In this document: positions 26,604-34,591 of the stretch, piece by piece
How the letters are laid out: every line of letters starts with the position of its first letter
How positions within the stretch are numbered: the first letter of the stretch is position 1
Assembly (NCBI GenBank): GCA_900766005.1
Contig: CAAFTU010000041.1
Coordinates: forward strand, 1-64,000
DNA: 64,000 nt
Direction: 5' to 3'
Source: an uncultured Bacteroides sp.
Lineage (GTDB): Bacteria; Bacteroidota; Bacteroidia; Bacteroidales; Bacteroidaceae
Made by a program: the position numbers and the translations under genes
Notes under the pieces: model-generated
Database searches by the model: none
What the model was told of the DNA's origin: nothing
Seen by the model: only the letters and a program-made list of their open reading frames with translations

Positions 26604-26885
26604 ATGAAGCAAATAGATAGTTTAAAAGAGCTTATCAGTCAGGGAGCTGTGGATACTGCCATCCAGCAGATGGACCAACTCCTGCAAGAACCTTCTTCCG
26701 TTACAGAAAAAGACATCCTCTATTACTTACGGGGAAATGCATACCGGAAAAAGGGAGATTGGAAACGCGCTTTGGACAATTACCAATATGCCATCGACCT
26801 CAACCCCGACAGTCCGGCCACACAAGCAAGAAAAATGCTCATGGATATCCTTAACTTCTACCACAAGGATATGTTTAATCAATAA
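26604..26885 (+). CDS. Small TPR protein preceding the kor operon
   Basis: A 93-residue cytoplasmic protein with one to two TPR units (ILYYLRGNAYRKKGDWKRAL and NYQYAIDLNPDSPATQAR), no signal peptide. It is 40 bp upstream of the ferredoxin gene and carries the only promoter seen for the cluster, so it should be co-transcribed. An assembly or scaffold role for the oxidoreductase complex is only a guess. Confidence 0.8.
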   Translation: MKQIDSLKELISQGAVDTAIQQMDQLLQEPSSVTEKDILYYLRGNAYRKKGDWKRALDNYQYAIDLNPDSPATQARKMLMDILNFYHKDMFNQ

Positions 26886-26925
26886 AGACAACTTGAATCC
26901 AAGATAACGTAATAAAAGTAAGATT

Positions 26926-27153
26926 ATGGCAAAAATGAAAGGAGCAATCGTAGTTGACACCGAACGATGCAAAGGATGCAACCTATGCGTAGTAGCGTGT
27001 CCGCTTAATGTTATCGCCCTCAACAAGGAGGTAAACATGAAAGGCTATAACTATGCCTGGCAAGTAAAAGAAGATACCTGCAACGGATGCAGCTCGTGTG
27101 CAACGGTCTGCCCGGACGGATGTATCTCAGTGTATAAAGTAAAAGTAGAATAA
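26926..27153 (+). CDS. korD: 2-oxoacid:ferredoxin oxidoreductase, ferredoxin-like delta subunit
   Basis: A 75-residue protein with two [4Fe-4S] motifs: CKGCNLCVVACPL (about 17-29) and CNGCSSCATVCPD (about 49-61). It passes electrons from the TPP-dependent catalytic subunits to soluble ferredoxin. It is the first of the four subunit genes (delta, alpha, beta, gamma), 11 bp before the alpha gene. Confidence 0.92.
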   Translation: MAKMKGAIVVDTERCKGCNLCVVACPLNVIALNKEVNMKGYNYAWQVKEDTCNGCSSCATVCPDGCISVYKVKVE

Positions 27154-27164
27154 AAGAAAAGAAT

Positions 27165-28247
27165 ATGGCAGAAGAAGTTGTATTAATGAAAGGAAACGAA
27201 GCGATCGCCCACGCAGCCATCCGCTGCGGTGCCGACGGATACTTCGGATATCCTATTACTCCCCAATCGGAAGTGCTGGAAACACTGGCAGAATTGAAAC
27301 CATGGGAAACAACCGGTATGGTGGTGCTTCAGGCAGAAAGTGAAGTGGCAGCCATCAATATGGTATATGGTGGTGCAGGCAGTGGAAAGATGGTAATGAC
27401 CTCCTCTTCCAGCCCCGGTGTCAGTTTGAAACAAGAAGGAATTTCCTACATTGCAGGTGCCGAATTGCCCTGTCTCATTGTCAATGTCATGCGCGGCGGC
27501 CCCGGTTTGGGAACTATCCAACCCAGTCAGGCCGACTATTTCCAGACAGTGAAAGGAGGCGGACATGGCGACTACCGACTTATCGCACTGGCTCCGGCTT
27601 CTGTACAGGAAATGGCAGATTTCGTATCATTAGGATTTGAACTGGCCTTCAAATACCGCAACCCCGCCATTATTCTCGCCGATGGAGTCATCGGACAGAT
27701 GATGGAAAAAGTGGTGCTCCCTGCCCAAAAGCCACGCCGCACAGAGGAAGAAATCATCGCTCAATGCCCGTGGGCTGCCACCGGCAGAACGAAAAACCGC
27801 CAACCGAATGTCATCACTTCTCTGGAACTGAAACCCGAAGCAATGGAAGTAAACAATCTCCGTTTTCAGGCCAAATACCGTGAAATTGAAGAAAACGAAG
27901 TACGCTTTGAAGAAATCAATTGCGAAGATGCCGAATACCTGATTGTAGCCTTCGGTTCCATGGCCCGTATCGGTCAGAAAGCCATGGAAATGGCACGTGA
28001 AAAAGGAATCAAGGTAGGTATCCTGCGTCCTATTACGCTGTGGCCTTTCCCCACCAAAGCCATCGCAGCTTATGCCGACAAAGTGAAAGGTATTCTGGTC
28101 ACTGAGCTGAACGCCGGACAGATGATAGAAGACGTACGGCTGGCTGTCAACGGAAAGGTTAAGGTTGAGCACTTTGGACGCCTCGGCGGTATCGTACCCG
28201 ATCCGGACGAAATTGTTGCAGCCTTAGAAGAAAAAATAATCAAATAA
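27165..28247 (+). CDS. korA: 2-oxoacid:ferredoxin oxidoreductase alpha subunit
   Basis: A 360-residue alpha subunit with the PFOR pyrimidine-binding domain (GYPITPQSEVLETLAEL, QAESEVAAINMVYGGAGSG, MTSSSSPGVSLKQEGISY) and the C-terminal domain II (EYLIVAFGSMARIGQKAME, GILRPITLWPFP). The complex interconverts a 2-oxoacid with CO2, acyl-CoA and reduced ferredoxin. Proteins of this type are named either 2-oxoglutarate (Kor) or branched-chain 3-methyl-2-oxobutanoate (Vor) enzymes; the sequence alone does not decide. Confidence 0.92.
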   Translation: MAEEVVLMKGNEAIAHAAIRCGADGYFGYPITPQSEVLETLAELKPWETTGMVVLQAESEVAAINMVYGGAGSGKMVMTSSSSPGVSLKQEGISYIAGAELPCLIVNVMRGGPGLGTIQPSQADYFQTVKGGGHGDYRLIALAPASVQEMADFVSLGFELAFKYRNPAIILADGVIGQMMEKVVLPAQKPRRTEEEIIAQCPWAATGRTKNRQPNVITSLELKPEAMEVNNLRFQAKYREIEENEVRFEEINCEDAEYLIVAFGSMARIGQKAMEMAREKGIKVGILRPITLWPFPTKAIAAYADKVKGILVTELNAGQMIEDVRLAVNGKVKVEHFGRLGGIVPDPDEIVAALEEKIIK

Positions 28248-28254
28248 CGAAACG

Positions 28255-28431
28255 ATGAATCCCGATAAAATAAGAAACGTATTGAACATTCTTTTCATGG
28301 TTCTGGCACTGGCTGCCATCATCACCTATTTCACCATTGGAAAGGAAGACTTTAAAACGTTTATCTACGTATGCAGTGCGGCATTTTTTGTCAAGCTGAT
28401 GGAGTTTTTTATACGGTTCACCAACAGATAA
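28255..28431 (+). CDS. 58-residue membrane protein inside the kor operon
   Basis: A short gene between the alpha and beta subunits, 7 bp after korA and 12 bp before korB, with AGGAG right after its stop serving korB. The 58-residue product starts MNPDKIRNVLNILFMVLALA and has two membrane segments (about 9-27 and 35-54) separated by a charged turn (GKEDF), ending FIRFTNR. I do not know the family. The exact fit in the operon and the hydrophobic pattern argue that it is a real gene, possibly a membrane anchor for the complex. Confidence 0.75.
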   Translation: MNPDKIRNVLNILFMVLALAAIITYFTIGKEDFKTFIYVCSAAFFVKLMEFFIRFTNR

Positions 28432-28443
28432 GGAGATGAAGCT

Positions 28444-29205
28444 ATGACGAAAGAAGAAATAATCAAACCCGAAAATCTGGTTTACAAAAAACCTACTTTG
28501 ATGAACGACAACGCCATGCACTACTGCCCGGGTTGCAGTCATGGTGTGGTACACAAGCTCATTGCAGAAGTCATTGAGGAAATGGGCATGGAAGATAAGA
28601 CTGTGGGCATATCCCCGGTGGGCTGTGCGGTGTTTGCCTATAACTATATTGACATCGACTGGCAAGAAGCTGCCCACGGACGTGCTCCGGCAGTAGCCAC
28701 AGCCATCAAGCGCTTATGGCCCGACCGCTTGGTGTTCACCTACCAAGGCGACGGTGACTTGGCCTGCATCGGTACAGCAGAGACCATCCACGCACTAAAC
28801 CGTGGTGAAAACATCACTATCATCTTCATCAACAACGCCATCTATGGTATGACAGGGGGGCAAATGGCTCCAACCACACTCGTAGGCATGAAGACAGCGA
28901 CTTGTCCTTACGGACGCGACACGCACCTCCATGGATTCCCGTTGAAAATGGCCGACATCGCAGCGCAGCTGGAAGGTACAGCCTATGTGACCCGCCAGTC
29001 TGTACAGTCAGTACCAGCTATCCGCAAAGCGAAGAAAGCCATCCGGAAGGCATTTGAGAACTCCATGAACGGCAAGGGTTCCAACTTGGTAGAAATCGTA
29101 TCTACCTGCAGCTCGGGCTGGAAGATGACACCTGAGAAGGCAAACAAATGGATGGAGGAACACATGTTCCCGTTCTATCCGCTGGGTGATTTGAAAGATA
29201 AATAA
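28444..29205 (+). CDS. korB: 2-oxoacid:ferredoxin oxidoreductase beta subunit
   Basis: A 253-residue TPP-binding subunit. YCPGCSHGVVHKLIAE and GISPVGCAVFAYNY give the conserved Cys residues, and the TPP/Mg motif is GDGDLACIG followed by NNAIYGMTGGQMAPTT. It works with KorA, KorC and KorD. An AGGAG Shine-Dalgarno 8 bp before the ATG is stronger than usual for this phylum. Confidence 0.93.
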   Translation: MTKEEIIKPENLVYKKPTLMNDNAMHYCPGCSHGVVHKLIAEVIEEMGMEDKTVGISPVGCAVFAYNYIDIDWQEAAHGRAPAVATAIKRLWPDRLVFTYQGDGDLACIGTAETIHALNRGENITIIFINNAIYGMTGGQMAPTTLVGMKTATCPYGRDTHLHGFPLKMADIAAQLEGTAYVTRQSVQSVPAIRKAKKAIRKAFENSMNGKGSNLVEIVSTCSSGWKMTPEKANKWMEEHMFPFYPLGDLKDK

Positions 29206-29228
29206 TAACGCGAAAAGTCAACAGAACA

Positions 29229-29771
29229 ATGAAAGAAGAAATAATTATAGCAGGATTCGGTGGACAAGGCGTATTGTCTATGGGTAAGATTCTAGCCTAT
29301 TCCGGTCTGATGGAAGGTAAAGAAGTAAGCTGGATGCCGGCTTACGGCCCTGAACAGCGAGGAGGAACTGCCAACGTGACAGTAATCGTAAGCGATGAAA
29401 AAATCTCCTCCCCGATTCTCAGCAAATACGATAGCGCTATCATCCTGAACCAACCGTCACTTGAAAAGTTTGAAAGCAAAGTGAAGCCGGGCGGTATCCT
29501 TATCTACGATGGATATGGTATTATCCACCCACCCACACGCAAGGATATTAAAGTGTACCGCATTGATGCCATGGATGCAGCCAACGAAATGAACAATGCC
29601 AAAGCATTCAACATGATTGTGTTGGGCGGATTACTGAAACTGCACCCCATCGTGACACTTGAAAACGTCATTAAAGGATTGAAAAAAACACTTCCCGAAC
29701 GCCACCACCACTTGATTCCAATGAATGAGGAAGCCATCAAGAAGGGTATGGAACTGATACGTGAAGTATAA
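29229..29771 (+). CDS. korC: 2-oxoacid:ferredoxin oxidoreductase gamma subunit
   Basis: A 180-residue gamma subunit with the POR_N-type domain: IIIAGFGGQGVLSMGKILAY, MPAYGPEQRGGTANVTVIVS and the SPILSKYDSAIILNQPSLEKF block, which together help bind CoA. It is the last gene of the operon and is followed by a hairpin. Confidence 0.93.
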   Translation: MKEEIIIAGFGGQGVLSMGKILAYSGLMEGKEVSWMPAYGPEQRGGTANVTVIVSDEKISSPILSKYDSAIILNQPSLEKFESKVKPGGILIYDGYGIIHPPTRKDIKVYRIDAMDAANEMNNAKAFNMIVLGGLLKLHPIVTLENVIKGLKKTLPERHHHLIPMNEEAIKKGMELIREV

Positions 29772-29781
29772 ACATTTCCTC

Positions 29782-29818
29782 AACCGCGCTGTTGCAAACG
29801 TTCTGCAGCAGCGCGGTT
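29782..29818 (+). terminator. Hairpin after korC
   Basis: AACCGCGCTGTTGC pairs with GCAGCAGCGCGGTT (one mismatch) around nine bases, 10 bp past the korC stop. Only a short T-rich tail follows. Confidence 0.6.
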
Positions 29819-29919
29819 ATTCGTTTGCTACACTGAGAACAAGGACATACAGTGTCAAGAAAGCGCAAATCTCCAACGATTTCTCCCCCATACATAACAG
29901 ATAATCCAGCAAAAGTAAG

Positions 29920-29927
29920 TATATTTG
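29920..29927 (+). promoter_or_regulatory. -7 element directly before the porin gene
   Basis: TATATTTG, a perfect TAnnTTTG, ends 9 bp before the porin ATG at 29937. If used, the 5' leader would be about 5 nt. Confidence 0.45.
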
Positions 29928-29936
29928 TCCCCACTT

Positions 29937-31988
29937 ATGAGACGAATCTTACTAATATATATTTTATTATCCGTAATAGGCTTCACAAACGTCCATGCAC
30001 AGTTCGACAATGGTCGCCAGCGAGTGGATGAAAACGGATATGACCAATATGGAAATCAGGTAGATCCTGCCATGATTCCCGACAGACTGGATAGTGCTAA
30101 TGTGGAAGTAAAAGGACTGCCACCCAAACTCTATATGTGGCGTATCAACAACCAACTCGGCGACCGGACCCTCATTCCGGCGGATACGGCCTACCATCAT
30201 TTCCAGAATCTCAACCTCACTGAAGGGCTGACAGGCCACTACAACTACTTGGGAAACATGGGTTCTCCCCGCTTGTCTCGTATCTTCTTCGACCGACGCG
30301 ATGCAGAACCGACCATTTTTCTGGAACCGTTTTCCAGTTTCTTTGTGCGCCCAACAGAGTTTAATTTTACCAACAGCAATGTGCCCTATACCAACCTGGC
30401 ATACTTTAAAGCCGGTAATAAAGTCAACGGAGAAGAACGCTTCAAATCTTATTTTTCGGTCAATGCCAACAAAAGACTGGCATTTGGCTTCAATATCGAC
30501 TACCTGTACGGACGCGGTTACTACAACAATCAAAGCACAGCGTATTTCAATGCTGCCTTGTTTGGTAGTTATATCGGCGACCGCTATCAGCTGCAAGCTA
30601 TCTACAGCAATAATTACTTGAAAACCAACGAAAATGGGGGTATCGAAGACGATCGCTATATCACAGCACCCGAAGAGATGGCACAGGGACAACGGGAATA
30701 TGAATCAACCAATATCCCGACGAAGCTGAATGCTACGACCAACCGTAACCACGACTTCTACGTGTTTCTGACCCACCGCTATAACTTAGGTTTCCATCGG
30801 GATATTGCTCAAACAGAGAACGATACAACACCCGTCAAACAGGAATTTGTGCCCGTTACCAGCTTTATACATACCCTTCAGGTGGAGCGTGCCCGCCACA
30901 CTTTCAACTCCGGTGATGACATGCGTGAAAAGAATTATTATCAAAACACGTACATGAATCCTGAAGTGCCCGGAGCCAGAGACACAACTACCTACATAGG
31001 GGTTAAAAATACGGTAGGCATTGCCCTGCAGGAAGGATTCAACAAATATGCCAAGGCCGGACTGACGGCATTTGCTTCGTATAAAATCAACAAGTATACG
31101 CTGATGAATATGAACGGTGCGCCCAAGGCCGATAAATACAATGAAAACGAATTCTACGTGGGAGGTGAACTGACCAAGAAACAAGGCAATGTGCTGCATT
31201 ATCACGCCATCGGAGAAGTAGGTGTGGCAGGAAAAGCCATCGGACAGTTTGACGTAAAGGGAGACCTCGACTTGAACTTCCGTTTGTGGAAAGACACAGT
31301 CAGCCTGATTGCCCGCGGGGTGATCAGCAACAAGTTGACACCTTTCTACATGCGCCACTACCATTCCAAGCATTTCATGTGGGACAACGACATGGACAAA
31401 GAATTCCGTACCCGGGTGGAAGGCGAACTGAACATTGCCCGCTGGAAGACTCGCTTGAGAGCCGGAGTGGAAAATATAAAGAATTACACGTACTTCAACC
31501 AGCAGGCTGTGCCTGAACAAAAGGACGGAAGTGTACAAGTCATTTCAGCAAGCTTGAACCAAGACTTTAAATTAGGCATTTTCCACCTCGACAATGAAGT
31601 GACGTGGCAAAAGACGAGTGATGAAACGGTGCTTCCGCTGCCCGATCTTTCACTCTATCATAATTTCTACATGCAGTTCAAGCTGGCCAAAAAAGTGCTC
31701 AATGTACAGTTGGGAGCAGACGTACGTTACTTTACAAAATACAATGCACCCGCTTATATGCCAGCCATCCAGAATTTTCACCTGCAACCTACCAATGATC
31801 AGGTGGAAATCGGAGGTTATCCCATTGTCAATGTGTATGCCAACTTGCATTTGAAACGCACCCGTTTCTATGTGATGATGTATCATGTAAACCAAGGTAT
31901 GAGTAAACCGAATTATTTCCTTTCACCTCATTACCCCATCAACCCCCGTGTACTGAAATTTGGTCTTTCATGGAACTTCTATGATTAA
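29937..31988 (+). CDS. Putative outer-membrane porin
   Basis: A 683-residue exported beta-barrel protein. The ATG before RRILLIYILLSVIGFTNVHAQ is taken; a TTG four codons upstream is inside the -7 element. After the signal peptide the sequence alternates in the manner of membrane strands throughout (for example RLAFGFNIDYLYGRGYYNNQ, YAKAGLTAFASYKINKYTLM) and ends in Phe-Tyr-Asp with LKFGLSWNFYD. It fits the Bacteroidota putative porin family (PF14121). The next gene begins 17 bp later, so the two are probably co-transcribed. Confidence 0.82.
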   Translation: MRRILLIYILLSVIGFTNVHAQFDNGRQRVDENGYDQYGNQVDPAMIPDRLDSANVEVKGLPPKLYMWRINNQLGDRTLIPADTAYHHFQNLNLTEGLTGHYNYLGNMGSPRLSRIFFDRRDAEPTIFLEPFSSFFVRPTEFNFTNSNVPYTNLAYFKAGNKVNGEERFKSYFSVNANKRLAFGFNIDYLYGRGYYNNQSTAYFNAALFGSYIGDRYQLQAIYSNNYLKTNENGGIEDDRYITAPEEMAQGQREYESTNIPTKLNATTNRNHDFYVFLTHRYNLGFHRDIAQTENDTTPVKQEFVPVTSFIHTLQVERARHTFNSGDDMREKNYYQNTYMNPEVPGARDTTTYIGVKNTVGIALQEGFNKYAKAGLTAFASYKINKYTLMNMNGAPKADKYNENEFYVGGELTKKQGNVLHYHAIGEVGVAGKAIGQFDVKGDLDLNFRLWKDTVSLIARGVISNKLTPFYMRHYHSKHFMWDNDMDKEFRTRVEGELNIARWKTRLRAGVENIKNYTYFNQQAVPEQKDGSVQVISASLNQDFKLGIFHLDNEVTWQKTSDETVLPLPDLSLYHNFYMQFKLAKKVLNVQLGADVRYFTKYNAPAYMPAIQNFHLQPTNDQVEIGGYPIVNVYANLHLKRTRFYVMMYHVNQGMSKPNYFLSPHYPINPRVLKFGLSWNFYD

Positions 31989-32005
31989 CCCCACTGCGGT
32001 TTGTG

Positions 32006-32839
32006 ATGAATAAACAACTCAACATGCGTCTACTCAGATACCTGATTCCCGTAGTTGCTATCGTAAGCATTTTCTTTGTCACAAGAAAAGAACAGACAGC
32101 AGATACAAGGATAGCTCATGCAAGAGACTATGCCGAGATAGCTGCAGAAGGCATGCTACGGGTAGCTACGGAATACAATGCCATCAGTTTTTTCATACAG
32201 GGAGACACCTGTTCAGGCTTCCACTATGAATTGATCCAGGCTTTTGCTCACAGCAAAGGACTGAAAACAAGCATCACTCCCGTAATGAGCATTGAGGAAC
32301 GTCTGAATGGATTGGCCGAAGGAGTCTACGACCTCATTGCCACCAACATACAGGTGACAAACGAGTTGAAAGATTCGCTGCTCCTCACCACCCCTATTGT
32401 ACGGAACAAGCAAGTGCTAGTGCAGCGAAAGAAACAAAGTGATAAAGACTCCACCTTTATTGACAACCAGCTGCAACTGGCCAAGTACACAGTACACGTA
32501 GTAAAAGGGTCACCATCGATGATGCGCATTCAGAACTTGAGTGAAGAAATAGGCGATACCATCTTCATCAAAGAAATTGAGAAATACGGACCGGAACAAC
32601 TGATTTCGATGGTAGCTCATGGCGACATAGACTATGCTGTCTGTGAAGAAAGCATCGCTAAAATCATGGCCGACTCCCTTCCCCAAATCGATATTCAAAC
32701 GCCCATCAGTTTCACCCAATTCTACGCATGGGCTGTGAGCAAACAATCACCTGCCTTGCTCGACAGTCTGAACACATGGCTGGATGGATTCCAGAAAAGC
32801 AAAGAATACCGCCAGCTCTACCGGAAGTATTACAAATAA
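32006..32839 (+). CDS. Solute-binding (SBP_bac_3-like) protein, membrane-anchored
   Basis: A 277-residue protein starting at the ATG after an in-frame GTG. It has an N-terminal signal anchor (LLRYLIPVVAIVSIFFVT) and a bilobal family 3 solute-binding domain (about 45-270; LRVATEYNAISFFIQGDTCSGFHYE split by ELIQAFAHSKGL, GVYDLIATNIQVTNELKDSL, GDIDYAVCEESIAKIMADSL). It resembles the N-terminal half of lytic transglycosylase MltF but lacks the transglycosylase domain. No ABC transporter genes are near; a role in sensing or sequestering small molecules at the envelope is inference. Confidence 0.75.
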   Translation: MNKQLNMRLLRYLIPVVAIVSIFFVTRKEQTADTRIAHARDYAEIAAEGMLRVATEYNAISFFIQGDTCSGFHYELIQAFAHSKGLKTSITPVMSIEERLNGLAEGVYDLIATNIQVTNELKDSLLLTTPIVRNKQVLVQRKKQSDKDSTFIDNQLQLAKYTVHVVKGSPSMMRIQNLSEEIGDTIFIKEIEKYGPEQLISMVAHGDIDYAVCEESIAKIMADSLPQIDIQTPISFTQFYAWAVSKQSPALLDSLNTWLDGFQKSKEYRQLYRKYYK

Positions 32840-32939
32840 GTCGCCACTGCATTTCACCCGAAATACCGGCTGAATCTTGCCGCTTAGCACAAACTCGCCC
32901 CATTTACAATCCACCACACCACGAGAAACAGGCAGAAAG

Positions 32940-32970
32940 TTGGTCCTGACAAAAAAATACTGTATCTTTG
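32940..32970 (+). promoter_or_regulatory. Promoter of the Gfo/Idh-deaminase pair
   Basis: TATCTTTG (32963-32970) is a perfect -7 element with TTGG at 32940-32943 about 20 bp upstream; ATG at 33002. Confidence 0.6.
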
Positions 32971-33001
32971 GATTCTTGTAATACTATTATATAGATAAAA
33001 G

Positions 33002-33988
33002 ATGAGTGAAAAAATAATCAAATGGGGCTTTATCGGTTGTGGAGAAGTGACCAAAAAGAAAAGCGGTCCCGCTTTCCAAAAAGTGGAACACTCCGAAGTC
33101 ATCGCTGTCATGAGCCGAGAAGGCGAAAAGGCCAAAGCCTATGCCGAAGAACGAGGCATCAAGAAATGGTATGATGATGCCCAGGAACTGATTGATGATC
33201 CGGAAGTAAATGCTATCTATATCGCCACTCCTCCTTCTTCACATGCCACCTATGCCATCATGGCAATGAAAGCCGGCAAACCTGCCTATATTGAAAAGCC
33301 GATGGCACAGACCTACGAGGAATGTACCCGCATCAACCGTATCTCCAAAGAAACGGGAGTGCCTTGTTTTGTAGCCTACTACCGCCGCTATCTTCCCTAC
33401 TTCCAAAAAGTAAAGGAACTGGTGGAAAACGGAAGCATAGGCAACGTCATCAATGTGCAAATTCGATTTGCACAGCCGCCCCGTGACTTGGATTATAACC
33501 GGGACAACCTACCCTGGCGCGTTCAGGCCGACATTGCCGGAGGAGGATATTTCTACGATTTGGCACCACACCAGATTGATTTGCTCCAGGATATGTTTGG
33601 CTGCATTCTTGAAGCCAGCGGTTTCAAAAGCAACCGGGGCGGACTCTATGCGGCCGAAGATACGTTGAGTGCCTGCTTCCAATTCGACAACGGACTGGTG
33701 GGAAGTGGTTCATGGTGTTTTGTAGCCCATGATTCAGCCCGAGAAGACCGCATTGAAATCATCGGAGACAAAGGTATGATCTGCTTCTCAGTGTTCACCT
33801 ACGACCCTATTGCCCTGCACACTGAAAAGGGACGGGAAGAAATCTACGTAGACAATCCGGAACACGTGCAGCAGCCGCTCATCCAGGCAGTAGTAGACCA
33901 CCTGTTAGGCAAATCCATATGTACCTGCGACGGTGAAAGCGCTACACTCACCAACTGGGTGATGGATAAAATCCTTGGAAAATTCTAA
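33002..33988 (+). CDS. Gfo/Idh/MocA-family oxidoreductase
   Basis: A 328-residue NAD(P)-dependent oxidoreductase. The N-terminal Rossmann fold shows WGFIGCGEVTKKKSGPAFQ and VNAIYIATPPSSHATYAIMA; the catalytic EKP motif is YIEKPMAQTYEE (about 98); the C-terminal domain has GGGYFYDLAPHQIDLLQDMFG with the active-site His. The substrate is probably a sugar or cyclitol but cannot be told from sequence. It is followed after 15 bp by the deaminase gene. Confidence 0.9.
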   Translation: MSEKIIKWGFIGCGEVTKKKSGPAFQKVEHSEVIAVMSREGEKAKAYAEERGIKKWYDDAQELIDDPEVNAIYIATPPSSHATYAIMAMKAGKPAYIEKPMAQTYEECTRINRISKETGVPCFVAYYRRYLPYFQKVKELVENGSIGNVINVQIRFAQPPRDLDYNRDNLPWRVQADIAGGGYFYDLAPHQIDLLQDMFGCILEASGFKSNRGGLYAAEDTLSACFQFDNGLVGSGSWCFVAHDSAREDRIEIIGDKGMICFSVFTYDPIALHTEKGREEIYVDNPEHVQQPLIQAVVDHLLGKSICTCDGESATLTNWVMDKILGKF

Positions 33989-34003
33989 ATAAACAGAAGC
34001 GCT

Positions 34004-34474
34004 ATGACTAAAGAAGAATTGATGAGAAAAGCCATTGAGCTTTCCAAAGAAAATGTGGCCAATGGTGGAGGGCCTTTCGGCGCTGTCATTGCCACCAAAG
34101 ACGGTGAAATAATAGCGACCGGAGTCAACCGGGTAACCGCCTCGTGTGACCCGACTGCCCACGCGGAAGTCAGTGCTATCCGCGAAGCTGCAGCCAAATT
34201 GGGAACATTCAACCTGAGCGGCTACGAGATATTCACCTCCTGCGAACCCTGCCCCATGTGCCTGGGAGCTATCTATTGGGCCCGGCTGGATAAAATGTAC
34301 TATGGCAACAATAAAACAGATGCCAAAAGAATCGGCTTTGATGATTCGTTTATTTATGACGAGTTGGAACTGAAACCGGAAAACCGTCAACTTCCTTCAG
34401 AAATACTGCTCCATGAAGAAGCTTTGGCTGCATTCCAAGCCTGGGCAGAGAAAGAAGACAAGATTGAGTACTGA
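34004..34474 (+). CDS. Nucleoside/guanine deaminase-like enzyme
   Basis: A 156-residue zinc cytidine-deaminase-fold protein. The zinc site is HAEVSAI (His and catalytic Glu, about 53-55) with SCEPCPMCLGAIYWARL (two Cys). The extended C-terminus (IGFDDSFIYDELELKP) and overall length resemble B. subtilis guanine deaminase GuaD more than tRNA adenosine deaminase TadA. Hydrolysis of guanine to xanthine is the best guess. Confidence 0.85.
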   Translation: MTKEELMRKAIELSKENVANGGGPFGAVIATKDGEIIATGVNRVTASCDPTAHAEVSAIREAAAKLGTFNLSGYEIFTSCEPCPMCLGAIYWARLDKMYYGNNKTDAKRIGFDDSFIYDELELKPENRQLPSEILLHEEALAAFQAWAEKEDKIEY

Positions 34475-34494
34475 ATGTCATACCCCAATAACAG

Positions 34495-34542
34495 AAAAAT
34501 CCCCGGATAAGCCGTAGACACTCGGCATCCAGGGATTTTTTT
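34495..34542. terminator. Bidirectional terminator deaminase / FadL-type gene
   Basis: AAAAATCCC-GGAT pairs with ATCC-GGGATTTTTTT, with an inner GCCG/CGGC stem, between two convergent genes. Confidence 0.85.
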
Positions 34543-34591
34543 ACACACAAAAGTTATTTATAATTTGAATTGAAAACTGTTCTACTTTTAT

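Noticed and set aside
26926..29771. Firm assignment as 2-oxoglutarate-specific enzyme
   Set aside because: Kor and Vor enzymes of this subunit layout cannot be told apart by motifs alone, so the substrate is left open.
32006..32839. Lytic transglycosylase MltF
   Set aside because: Only the solute-binding-like part is present; the catalytic transglycosylase domain with its Glu is absent.
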